64,000 nt of DNA from contig QRDG01000137.1 of the NCBI GenBank assembly GCA_012064385.1, forward strand, positions 2,752,799 through 2,816,798. The letters are read 5' to 3'. The notes under the pieces were generated by a model, which was not told where the DNA came from, did not search any database, and saw only the letters and a list, made by a program, of their open reading frames with translations. Position numbers and translations under genes: made by a program. Source of the DNA: Puccinellia tenuiflora (lineage: Eukaryota; Streptophyta; Magnoliopsida; Poales; Poaceae). This document shows, one piece after another, positions 11,668 to 21,915 of this stretch (position 1 is its first letter; every line of letters starts with the position of its first letter).

Positions 11668-14600
11668 TGAAAGAACAAACGATGTCGCCTAGAGGGGGGT
11701 GAATAGGCGATAAAAACTATTCCGGTTTAAGGCTTGATAATTGCGGAATAAAACTATGTGTTTAAATTAACAAGCCAACAACCTAAGTAAACTAGGCTCA
11801 CCTATGTGCACCAACAACTTATGCTAAGCAAGGCAAGCAACAAGGTGATAGCAAGATATAAAACTTCAAGCACGAAGGATATCACAATGTAAATTGCATA
11901 AGTAAAGAGCTCGGGTATAGGAATAACCGAGGCACACGGAGACGAGGATGTATTCCCGAGTTCCTCCTTGTTAAGGGAGTACGTCTCGTTGGAGAGGTGT
12001 GAACTCGCCACAAGAGGCCTACTCAAGATACCACAAAGGCCTCACGCTATTCTCCGATGAACCGCACCCAAGGGTTTGGTTCACCTTCCACTATCGGAAT
12101 CCTTCAAGGCGGAATCCGGAGCCTTAACAACGATCTTGGGGCACACACCCACAACTCAATTGGGGGCTCCCAAATCTTCCCCGAAGTTTCACAACTCGAA
12201 GTCTTCGCGGATCCACCAACCGTCTAGGGTACACAATGCATCCAAGAGGCACAAGCTCTCGGGAACACAATGCACCCAAGAGTAACAAGCTTCTCAACGT
12301 CAATCCCACGAATCTTCATGGACAGAGCAAACCGATGCAACTAATGCAATGGCAAGGACACACTAAGTGGTCAAATCCTTCTCTCCAAAATCCAACCAAA
12401 GCAACTGATGCATCTAAAATGCATACATGAACTTTGCACTATAATAATTATATTCCATTCATATTTGCATCATATAGGGGTATATTACTGTTATTTAATG
12501 ATTTTTGGTAATTAATAATGATTTCCCCTTTTTATGGAATTAATCCTACGCAGGCAGAAAACCCCTATTTCTTTCTTTATTTGTTTCAGGATCTTAACGA
12601 CGTCATAATGAGCTATAAATTTACGGGGGTCACTATTTTGGAAGGAAGAAGACCTAGGAGTGAAAGAAGTAAACGAACGGAGGCCAGAGGGCCAAAATTG
12701 GGGGCCCCACGCGGCCAGGTATAGGGGCCGCATGGGCCCACCTATTTCTGCCCTCATGGCCCGTTTGCATTGATCCTTCGCCCAGAAGCATCCTCGTGAC
12801 CTAAAAACGCCTATATAAAAGGTCCCCGGACGTTTTTAGAAGAGAGGCCCGCCACACGAAAGAAACAAGAAACAGAGACCAGGAGGCTGCAGATCGGAGG
12901 GGGGAAACTCCGGCGGAGCCCTGCCGGAGAGGTCTCCTTCTTCTCCATCGACATCTCCACCGTCTCCATGATGAAGAGGGAGTAGTCCACCTCTGTACTA
13001 TGGGTTTGTGGCAGTAGCATATGTATCTCTCTCTCTCTCTCTTGAGCTTCACTAATTAGCACCGTATGAGCTGCTGAACATGATTACGGTCACCGTTGTA
13101 TTACCATTGTGGTGGATCTTTCTATGAGTTAATATATGTTGAGATTGCAATGTTTATTTCAGTTATGAAAGTAGATGCATATTATGTACCCCGTTCTTAT
13201 ATCCTTGTTATGATCAAGCATGTTTATGAGAGCGTGTGTGGGGGAACGTGTGCATTAGTTGGAGTAACGGGGGTGGTGAAGTGATAAGCTGACAACTTAA
13301 TATCATGATCCATTGGGTGTTTACCTTACTTTGTTACCTCACTAGGGATAAACCAAAATACCATGTTGCAAGGTATGGGGAGTGACTAGCCTCTACCTAA
13401 GACTAGATCCATCATGTGTTTATTTTAACTTCATGTCATTAATCTTAAAGCTATACTCTGATGTTATCTTAATTACTAAGGTGCATGATTTAGTTCACAT
13501 CTTGGTGGAGTATAAGTGGGACTAATAATCAAAAGGTCTCTATGTTAGGACGTGATGCCCATATAATTAGTAACATGTCATTGAACTTGTTTGCAAATCT
13601 CATATGTTAATTCTATGTCTACTTGTTTGCCACACTATATTAAAGAGAGAGTGCATGTGTGAAACCATGAACCCCGGTCCATTTTTAGTCATAAAAAACA
13701 CCTTTCCAACCACTTTTAAGAATCTTTTACATTCAGCCATTTTAAATCAGAAAATAGAAAAACACTTTTATTCATTGCATTCACATATAAAAACCCCAAA
13801 AATATCATCCATCATCATTTTCAGCATCCTTGCATTATTATTTACCACCATTGCATATTTATTTACTGTTTTGCATCCATTACTATCTTAATATCATTCT
13901 CACACCATGTGCTTGACAACCACTTGGTGAGGTTGAGGGCACAAAGCAATCTACTTTGTTTGCAGGAAATCTAGAGAAGGACAAGGAGATAAAACCCACA
14001 CTACTGATTCCCCGAGAGTTCGATATTAAACCCTCGAGTCACCCTCGTGGGGAAAAGACTTCCACTTCTACATACTCTGCACTTGGAGGCTCAACCTAAC
14101 CCATATTATCTTCCTTTCAGGGTAACAAGAGTACCTGTTGGCGTAGTTGAGGGAGAAGAACACCGTCACCTCCGTCATCAGCAACTAATGCTATGGAGGG
14201 ATTTAAGAGGAAGAACAAAGAGGATGAACACAAAGCAACCCCCAAAATCTAGATCCAATGAGTTTCCCTCACTTAGAGGAGATTTGATTTGGTGAAAGAA
14301 CGGATCTAGATCTCCTCTCTCTTTTCCTATAATTTGAGGCAAGAATCATGGAGGGAAGAGGAGGAATTGAGCTCTCAAGATTTCCAACAATGGAGGAGAG
14401 AGAGGAAAAAGAGTTAGCAAGAAAAATGGGGAAGACGACCTTTTTATATAGGCTCCAAAAATGGAGCCGTTGGAGAAAAATGTGTGCAGCAGGCAGCCCG
14501 GCCTGGGGGCCGGGGTGGCCAGCCCCCCGGCCAGCCTAGGCCGGCCTTGGAGCCGGCCTAGGCTGGCATGGAGGCCGGGCACCCAACTGCGATACGAAAA

Positions 14601-15554
14601 CTTCAATATCTTTTTCATTCGGACCCCGATTTCGATGATCTTGGGCTCGTTGGAATCGCAACGAAGAGCCCTTCAAGATTATGCAGAGAAACATCATAGT
14701 CCATCATGTGAGGATAAAACCAAATGAAGAAAGGTAAACCTTCTCATTTGCAAACCGGAAATGCAATATCTTTTGCAAATGAAGTCCGAAAGAAGTAAAA
14801 CCAATTTTGATGGAAAGAGGACGACAAATGCAATCCTTGGAAATGATTAAAACAAGTAAAGGAGATTTTGCAAATAAATGGAAGAGAGAAACCTTCCGCA
14901 TGGATGAACCGGCAAAATCTCCAATACCGAAACCGCAATAGAAGACGCATATGAAAACCGTTTTCGGTGACCTTGGCCTTGTCATGACAAGCACGACAAG
15001 CACCAAGACCACACCATGATAAGAGCCAAATAAGAACCAATAAAGATGATGCCAATGATGCAAAGGTTTGAGCTATCCACGAACAATACGAACAAGATAC
15101 TCGGTCGAGAGCCCCTCTTGATAGTACGGCTATCTATCCTATAACCTGATCTCTCAACTAACATCATGAGACCGGTAAAATACAAAACCTATCAAGATCA
15201 TACCTTTGCCTTGCGCATAATAGACTTGAGGTCGATGATGACGATCTTCATCTCCTCAAGACAAACCACCTTTCTTGATCGCGCTTCGCTTGGTGAAGAC
15301 TCACATGTTGTTCCCCCATACACCAATATGGGAGAAGCACCTCTTCGGCATATCTTCACTTGGACTTGAGTGTTGATCAACCCGCACTTAGTCTTGATCA
15401 ACAAAATACTCTTCTTCTTTTAGCCTTGACTCCAACATATGGAGATCAAGCATGCTAATGGACACACCTACAAATATAGCTCAATACAAACATTAGTCTA
15501 TAGAGATTGTCATTAATTACCAAAACCACACATGGGGGCAACCATGCACTTTCA
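11668..15554 (-). repeat. 5' LTR of the SIRE-like element, carrying a solo LTR
   Basis: Matches 2241-4357 from the TGAAAGAAC edge to the CACTTTCA edge. It is lengthened by the 1775-base insertion at 12406-14180 plus its 5-base TSD; without these it is about 2107 bases. Confidence 0.9.
12406..14180 (+). mobile_element. Solo LTR (Gypsy, related to 6333-7891), TSD GCAAC
   Basis: 1775 bases, TGATGCATCTAAAATGC ... CTCCGTCATCA, with perfect TSD GCAAC (12401-12405 and 14181-14185). The 3' LTR of the host element (2960-2990) shows the uninterrupted target. The first ~650 bases match the minus strand of 6333-7891, including the ATATAAAAGGTCCC promoter-like block. The 3' part differs completely from that copy and ends CATCA, not the GGGTATCA type. 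No internal region. Confidence 0.85.
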
Positions 15555-16202
15555 TACTTACATACCATATACTAGTAATTATATGACATATTAAAATATG
15601 GTAGTTAATAGTAGAAAAGATAAAGATTATACACGTCAAAATATATGAGAATATACAAGTTTCAAGAAAAATGAATATGCATTTTTGTGTTTTAAAATTT
15701 TCGAAAAATTTCCTAGGTGAAAATAATTCGAGATCTATCAGCGTGTAAAATTTAAATAAAATCATGCAAAATTGCAAAATTTCAATAAAATTCGAGATCC
15801 ATTGTTTAGAAACACAGAAACAAATTCGGAAACCGAGCTACATGTAGCTCAGCCTCCAAATCGCTGCTCTCAATATACATATTGTTTTAATGATTCTCAT
15901 ATTGGTGTGTATAATCATCATATTTCTACTTTTATGTTGCCCATCTTTTTAATTTATCGTATAATTTCTGGTATATGAGTATAGAAATACAAGTCTAACA
16001 TGCCATATACACTCTTAAAGATGGCAAAAAATAAGATACACTTTTAAGCCTGTAAATCAGTTATTTGGGCTAGCTGCAACGTTTTAGACCCAAACGTTTT
16101 AGACCAAAAGTTGGGGTTCACTGCAAAATGGGTTTTGATTCTGGGTTCTTTGCAACAACAACACCAAACATTGGTGTTATGTGCAATTTCCTCTGTTCCG
16201 TT

Positions 16203-16330
16203 TGATTCTACAAACCCCTGTACCACGTGTTCGTTATGCGCTTCAGCTGTTCGATGAAACGCCCCATGCCCCCATGCCGCAAGGAGAACGCGAAGACGGT
16301 CTTGGCGGTGATGGTTATTGGCACAGCCCC
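16203..16330 (+). pseudogene. PPR-like gene fragment, second half
   Basis: Continues the frame of 1970-2080 across the MULE insertion without a stop, giving RYALQLFDETPHAPMPQ in the plus direction. It is cut at 16331 by the TAA target site of a MITE. 'LFDE-P' is the common PPR motif. Nothing recognisable continues after the MITEs. Confidence 0.45.
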
Positions 16331-16333
16331 TAA

Positions 16334-16638
16334 GGGCAGGTACAACGGGAGGCGCTAACCACGGACGCCAGGATGTATTTCCTGGCCGATCGGCAGTTAC
16401 TCTATTCAATCCCGGCCCTGAAGCGCTTAATTGGATGCGTCGACGCTACGTTTTGCGTCCGGCGCTTCGCTAGAATTTAGCCTGCTGCATTAAAATCGGG
16501 ATGAGTTGGTTGAGGTGATAAGCGCCTCAAATTTGAGACATGCGTTGGAGCACAGGACTCTGCTGTCGACGCTAGGATTAATTTCCTTTAATTTCTCACC
16601 TTAAGCACCTGGTTTAGCGTATAGGAGTGTACATGCCC
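16334..16638. mobile_element. Harbinger-type MITE, TSD TAA
   Basis: 305 bases bounded by GGGCAGGTACAACGGG on the left and the inverse of GGGCATGTACACTCCTA on the right, flanked by TAA on both sides. TIRs of the GGGCATGTACAA type with TAA duplications are characteristic of Tourist/PIF-Harbinger MITEs. No coding capacity. Confidence 0.7.
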
Positions 16639-16641
16639 TAA

Positions 16642-16913
16642 GGGCATGTACAGTGCAAGGCGCTTATACAGACGCTTAATTTCCAAAAAATTAGCTAAGC
16701 GCCTGACACCCCATCGCTAAACGCTTAATTTCCGACGCTGCCGTACAAATCGCTGATCAATCCAGTCCAGATTCAAGGGAAAAAAGGGCTAGCGCCCGGC
16801 GCAAGAGCAAGCGCCGACGCAAGACTCGATCCCGGGATTGACAAGGAATTTAGCGTAACTACCGGGATTTCCTGCCCTAGCGCCTCTTTAAGAGAAGCGC
16901 GTTGTATTTCCGG
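16642..16913. mobile_element. Second MITE, directly abutting the first
   Basis: Starts GGGCATGTACAGTGCAAGGC immediately after the shared TAA of the first MITE. It shares the GGCGCTTA / GCTAAGCGCC inner motifs, and ends in a degenerate inverted copy near AAGCGCGTTGTATTTCC. The right end is approximate. Confidence 0.5.
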
Positions 16914-17674
16914 CATCTCTGATGGTTCAAGTTGATCTAGTCACCTCAGCAGTGGATGGCCGATGCACGTTTGATAGTAATTCGCCGGACCGTGCAATGT
17001 GAAAAGCTAGCTAGCTAGAGCTGGAATGACTTGACCTTGTTGTTGATAGTTAGCACCCACGTGAAAACAAGAAGAAAACGATTTGGATGGCCAAAGCCTC
17101 TTTTCGTGCCTTTGTTTTCTTTGTGTACCGTTTTCGGTCGGAGTTGTGTTCATTCACCATTTCACCGAGTCAGACAGGGAGTGACTGAGTTCGCCTGCGT
17201 GCACATCTTCAAAGCTCAAGCACTCCTACGGCACGTCCGGCTCAGCTTTGACACAGTCAAGCGCGGCACGGTGGCCTGGTCGTTTACCTCACCTGGGCGC
17301 TCCACGACGAGGATCCCATCGGGCGGCCCGGTCTCCAGGGGTGGAGGCGGGAATAAACTTTGAACGGGGCCGAACATGGACATCTCAGTTAGAGGGGCCA
17401 ACTAAACTAATTTTGTCTAAAAATCATGTTTTAGTTAGCACTAATCACACAGTTGCATGTGTTGTACGCGGACATGATGGGGGGGGCGGCTGGTCCCCCC
17501 TAGCTCCGCCACTGCCGGTCTCCACGTCATACAGTCCGTAGAGCACATGGGTGGAGCTCGGTCGACTTCTCCATGACCTCCGCGTCAGCGCGCCACGTGG
17601 CTACGGCCAGCAAAAATGGCAGGGTGTTATGTGAAAAACGTATCATGTCCTTTTAACCGAGGGCTGAGTCAGTG
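16914..17674. other. No gene or repeat recognised
   Basis: About 760 bases of mixed composition. Small ORFs here show no domain and no codon pattern. A C/G-run segment near 17480-17515 (TCCCCCCTAGCTCCGCCACT) resembles tails seen in several plant transposons but cannot be assigned. Confidence 0.4.
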
Positions 17675-18142
17675 TGTCACGTTGACGAGGTTGGGACTCG
17701 GCAAATTCCTGGGTTGAGCACCCCGGGTTGATTGAGGGGGAGAGAGGTGAGCGCTGGTGATCACGACGGCTAACAGGCGAGGTTTTACCCAGGTTCAGGC
17801 TCTCGGAGGATAACACCCTACTTCCTGCTTGTTGGTATTGATGTTGAGCGTGGCTACAATGGCGAGATGAAGATCTCGCTAGGGTTTAAGCTGGCGGCTA
17901 TGAGCTAGAGTCGAGTTACCCTAGACGAGGGACCCTCCCAGCCTTTATATGATAGGCTGGGTCTCGGGTGAACGGTGCCGATGGCACTTACAGGACGATC
18001 AAGGCTGATGACCTAACGTCGACTACCTTGGGCCGCATGTCGTCCTTCTTGGGCCTTCCTTGGGCCCTCGCCATAGGGTTGATGGACTTGGCGTGACCCA
18101 GGTATCACCACCGTGGGGTAGTCAAAGAGTAACCCCACGACA
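17675..18142 (-). repeat. 3' LTR of the Tat-type element
   Basis: The start is fixed by the polypurine tract: the minus strand reads CTCGGGGGCTAC then TGTCGTGGGG. I place the other end at GTGACA (17675-17680), giving TGTC..GACA inverted termini and 468 bases. The minus strand includes a TATA-type ATATAAAGGC near 17945. With no 5' LTR to compare, the outer end is tentative. Confidence 0.6.
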
Positions 18143-18157
18143 GTAGCCCCCGAGTGC
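18143..18157 (-). other. Polypurine tract of the Tat-type element
   Basis: Minus strand GCACTCGGGGGCTAC abuts the LTR start TGTCG. The same CTCGGGGGCT core recurs many times in the tandem array at 22912-23998. Confidence 0.75.
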
Positions 18158-18960
18158 TTAGTCGAATCGTAGAGTCGGATAAAGGACTCCTTCCTTCTGG
18201 GCACGCCAGCGGGTTCCTGAAAGGAACAAATAAAATGGTTGACTCCGGCCGTTCAGGGCTTATGGAGGATTTCTTAGTCGAAACATCGACTGCAGGGTGA
18301 AAACCGCGAGTGTTGCTCTGGTCGGTGATTTTTCGACTGCGATTGTTCTGAGTCATTCGGGAGCGCGAACAGCACTCCCGATGGGAGTAGCCCCCGAGAT
18401 TAAGCTGAATTGCTTGCAATTGAGGTTAAACTCAATTTTTCCCTCAGTCGAAAAGCCCGCTCCCGATGGGAGTGAAGAAGGGACTCGAATTGACGGAGTC
18501 GCAACTTGCTTTGCATGACTTACTTTGTACTCGGCCGGTTTGGCTTACTGCTTAAGTTTGCTCAGCTCGTGGAGCTTACTGTATTTCTTTTGCAGTCGAA
18601 TGGACTTGTCGAGTCGACTCAGCTCTTAGAGCTTACTGTATCTTTGTTGCACCCGAATGAACTGTCCGGGTGCGTCATCAGCCCATTGGCTTGCTACGCC
18701 TCCGCGAATGACGTCATCGCTGACGTTGTCGGCGTGCTCTGCATCCGATGGGACGTGACATGGTGGTCCCAGTGCCAGCATTGACTGATCTGACCGTTGG
18801 GCGCGAACTTTTCGCGGCGTGATGAAGACGCCTCGATTCCCGCGCGTAGTGGACGGCGTGGGCGGCGACGGTTGGCATCTCTGCGCGACGCGTGGACGGT
18901 CAGATGAGGTTGTGGAGAGCGGCTTCGTGGGGAACGGCCAGGATGAACTGACCCCGCAGT

Positions 18961-18970
18961 ATATATTTTT
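18961..18970 (+). promoter_or_regulatory. TATA box for the antisense gene
   Basis: TATATATTTT lies 115-124 bases before the ATG at 19085, followed by a GC-rich then CT-rich leader (CTCCATTGCTGCTCCTC) typical of a plant 5' UTR. It faces plus, against the retroelement's own transcription. Confidence 0.6.
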
Positions 18971-19084
18971 CACCGCGGTGGGGAACAGTTCACCCCATCC
19001 TCATTTCGCCGCCATCTCCACTGCTTTCTCTTCCATTGCTGCTCCTCCATTGCTGCTCCTCTGCCAGATTCTTCTCCACCCACC

Positions 19085-21739
19085 ATGAGCAAGGTCACGA
19101 TGAAGAGGGGAAAGTCTGCCGCCGGCGCCGCCGCCGGCGTGATGAAGAAACCCGAGGGCGACTGGACGAAGTCGTCGGTGAAGAAGGCCGACCTTGAGGG
19201 CCTCCGCGCGCGGGGGCTGCTGCCGCCGGCGGACCAGGCGGCGGTGCGCGCTCCAGGGAAAGAGGTATTCCCTGCCCCTCGCGAGGGGGAACGCGTATGC
19301 TTCGTGGATTTTCTTCCGCGGGGTTTCGGGTTCCCCCTCCACGATTTTGTTCGTGGTCTTCTGTATGCTTATGGGGTTCAGATCCACGATCTGACTCCCA
19401 ATAGCGTCTTGAGCATCGCGAGCTTTATCGTGCTTTGCGAGTGCTTCTTGGGGATCGCACCCCACTGGCTGCTATGGAAGTCGCTGTTCCTCGTCAAGAG
19501 GAACGTGGGGAAGAGCGGGCAAGTATACCCGGTGGGCGGCTTCGGCATCCAGGTGTGTGGCGACACCGCCTTCTTCCAGATGAAGAAATCCGACTCCGTC
19601 CAAGGCTGGCGGAGGAAGTGGTTCTACGTCAGGTGCGACCAGGAGGGGCTTCTTCCTTTCGCGGCTGATCGCGAGTTGAAGAAGATGAAGGCATGGGCGC
19701 ACCCGCTGTCGAAGGGAGACAGGGAGGCGACTCAACCCTTACTGGCGCTTCTCAGTGGCCTGTTGAGGAGCCTTGGGCGCGAGACGGGTGGAGTGCATCT
19801 CATTGCCACTTTCTTCAGGCTTCGGGTGCAGCCGCTCCGTGCTCGCGTCCACCCGATGTGGGCGCTTGAGCACGGCGATGAACTCGGCGATGACGAAGTT
19901 GAGTCGAAGGTGAGGAGCATCACCAGTCTCCGAGCCGCCGATCCGTGCAACGTCAAGTGCCCGGTCCAGCCGTATGGTCCGAACAACCCTGTGCCTGAGG
20001 TAAGCTTCCTTCTGCTTTGCTTCTGTCTTGTATGTTTTGTCGAAATCTTCTTTTGTCTGACCCGAATTTCTTGGCAGGGTCGTTCCAACATTGTCAGCCC
20101 TCCTCCGTTGATGGAGAATGGACCTCATGAAGAGGCAGAGTTCCCTGAGGATGAAGAGGTTGATGACGATGAAGTCCCCTCCGCCGTTTCTCCGAGTGAA
20201 GAGGTAGAGGAGGACGATGAAGATGAAGAGCCGCTGCAGAAGCGGCAAAGGCGAAAGAGCGGCGAGTCTGCTTCGGCTTCGTCACCCGCAAAGCAAGTGG
20301 AGGTGGAGGACGTGGACGAGGCGAGCGAGTCGTCCTCGGGTGCCAGGCACACGAGCGACCCGACAGAGCCTTTGGTCGTGCCTCCCCTTAGCTCTGCGCC
20401 ACCGACTAGGTTCGCGAGGATACCCTCCGTCTCCCTGGGCAGCGATGATGATCAGGACGTCACCAGGTTAGTCTTTCAACCATCACCTTGTTTTGTCGAG
20501 TGCCCTTTTTGCCTTTGCGAGTATTTGAATTGAATTATCTTGCTGCAGCAACCATACTGGCGCTGTCGGTTCTTCGCCTCTAGAGATGGAGCACACTTCT
20601 GCTCCCATGCTCGAGCAGACCGCGAAGGCGACCGAAGGAGAGCCGCATGCGGGTGATGCGTCGACCTTGAAGGCTTCGACTTCCTCCGTGCCAGAGAAGA
20701 CTGCTGATGCGACCTCGGTGGACGCTGGATTGCTTGAGCATGTAAGTGTCTCTTAACTCAGTCTGCAAGATCTGTATCGGGTGCGCGAACAGCGCTCCCG
20801 ATGGGAGTAGCCCCCGAAGATGTGCGTGACTAGAATAGTCGGGCGCAGATTGATGTCTTGTTCTTTCCCCAGCCGTTTTGTCGCCAGCTGATGGAGGGAG
20901 CCGCAGCCTTCGTGCGAATGGAGAAGGAGGGGGGTCGGCTCCGCACTGCTCTGGAGCAAGCAAACGGTGAGTACTAACCCTTGCGTTCAAGAGGTGCTTC
21001 AGCTATCTTCATTGTTAACTTTGCTCCGGTGATCCATAGGCGAAAGGGAGAGCCTGGCGAAGCGGGTCGCGGAGCTGGAAAAGTCACTGCGCGAAGCTCA
21101 AGAGCGTGAGCGAGCCCGAGATGAACTGGAGAAGGCCCAGGTTGAGCACCTGCTCTCACTCGCCGACGCTACTGGAAGTAAGTATCTCGGCTGTTTGCCT
21201 ACTTTTTCTTGTGTCGACTTCTGGTGTCTTATCAGTGTGGTCTTTTTGGAGCAGAGACCTACGGAGGTGCTCCTCCCGAAGGAACTTCCAGTGCCAATGT
21301 CAGCTTGGCCGAGGCTGTCGGCTTCGTCGATCGCGTCTGTGCGTATGCCTCGACGGCGCTGCAGAAGTCGACAGGCGCCTTGGCGACTGTGCACCGGAGC
21401 ATCTTCCCCAACCAGCCGTCGCCGGTCGATGTTGACGCGCTTGCGGCTCCGTTTGAAGGCGAAGCGACCACCATGGCGGACTACACGCGTGCTCAGACGG
21501 TACGCGGCTCAGAGCTCACTTTCCAGCTCCTACTTGGTCACCAAGTCGCAGGTGACTTTGAGAAGGTTGTCAGCGACTTCCCTCGGAGGCCTGATGGCAA
21601 AACCGCGTCCCTTAGCTCTGTGAAGGCGCGGGCGAGTCAGCTGGCTGCGAAGTTGGTTGCCACCTTCGAGAAGAGAATCGCCAAGGCTGCAGAGTTGGCC
21701 GCTAGGAAGGGCCGTTCTCGGTCGGAGTCTGCGATGTAG
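19085..21739 (+). CDS. Antisense gene of Tat element, 'putative gypsy type transposon' domain, 6 exons, intact
   Basis: Exons 19085-19999, 20078-20466, 20549-20741, 20873-20966, 21040-21177 and 21255-21739. All five introns are GT..AG (78, 82, 131, 73 and 77 bases), and exon lengths sum to 2214 bases, exactly 738 codons including the TAG stop. The N-terminal ~230 residues (FPLHDFVRGLLYAYGVQIHD, then GWRRKWFYVR) match the plant family known as 'putative gypsy type transposon' (PF04195, Transposase_28). This is followed by an acidic tract with a basic QKRQRRKS nuclear-localisation-like cluster, a Ser/Thr-rich linker, a coiled coil in exons 4-5 (LAKRVAELEKSLREAQERER), and a helical C-terminus ending RKGRSRSESAM. 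It lies between integrase and the 3' LTR on the opposite strand. Molecular function is unknown; a nuclear DNA- or RNA-associated role is only a guess. Splice sites are predicted by eye. Confidence 0.75.
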
Positions 21740-21778
21740 ACTTCTTTATTTTAAACTTCTGCTTTTGGTCTTGGTCTG

Positions 21779-21784
21779 TAATAA
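21779..21784 (+). other. Polyadenylation signal of the antisense gene
   Basis: AATAAA 40 bases after the stop at 21739, within a T-rich 3' region. This supports a separate transcript ending before the next gene at 21916. A second AATAAA at about 22884 follows the downstream gene. Confidence 0.5.
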
Positions 21785-21915
21785 ACCATATAGTTTGCGG
21801 GTCTTCTGGCCGCGAACATGCTGATGTGAAATGTGAATATGTGCCTTCGAGTCTTCTTTCATATCCATGTTTGAATGTCTTCCTCATTTGCCGCTGTCGA
21901 ATTTGGCAGTCTGAA

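Larger units (their letters stand above)
2241..15554 (-). mobile_element. SIRE/Maximus-like Copia retrotransposon, gag only
   Basis: Flanked by a perfect 5-bp TSD TACTT (2236-2240 and 15555-15559). Two LTRs of about 2.1 kb share ends reading TGAAAGTGCATGG ... GTTCTTTCA on the minus strand. Next to the 5' LTR is an initiator-Met tRNA primer site, and next to the 3' LTR a G-rich polypurine tract. The only coding trace is a frameshifted gag with two zinc knuckles. Protease, integrase, RT and RNase H are absent. The PPT context (AAATGGGGGAGATTG) and LTR style resemble SIRE/Maximus Copia elements. Two solo LTRs of other families are nested inside. Non-autonomous or deleted copy. Confidence 0.85.
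2081..16193. mobile_element. MULE-like DNA transposon with long TIRs, split by a retroelement
   Basis: 2081-2215 and 16050-16193 are inverted copies (GAGGAAATTGCAC at the outer ends, then AACACCAA, AGAACCCAGAATC and AGCCCAAATAAC). Flanks 2072-2080 (TTGTCCGTT) and 16194-16202 (TGTTCCGTT) look like a 9-base TSD with two mismatches. Leaving out the SIRE-like element at 2241-15554, the transposon is about 790 bases with about 150-base TIRs and no visible transposase. That fits a non-autonomous Mutator-like element (inference from TIR and TSD length). Confidence 0.6.

Noticed and set aside
17754..18142. Plus-strand retroelement starting at this LTR and using the antisense gene as gag
   Set aside because: The PPT and LTR start are on the minus strand and match the orientation of gag-pol; the plus-strand gene has introns and no gag domain.
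20094..20352. Minus-strand frames rich in Ser and His opposite the antisense gene
   Set aside because: They mirror the acidic exon 2 of the plus-strand gene; no domain and no independent signals.
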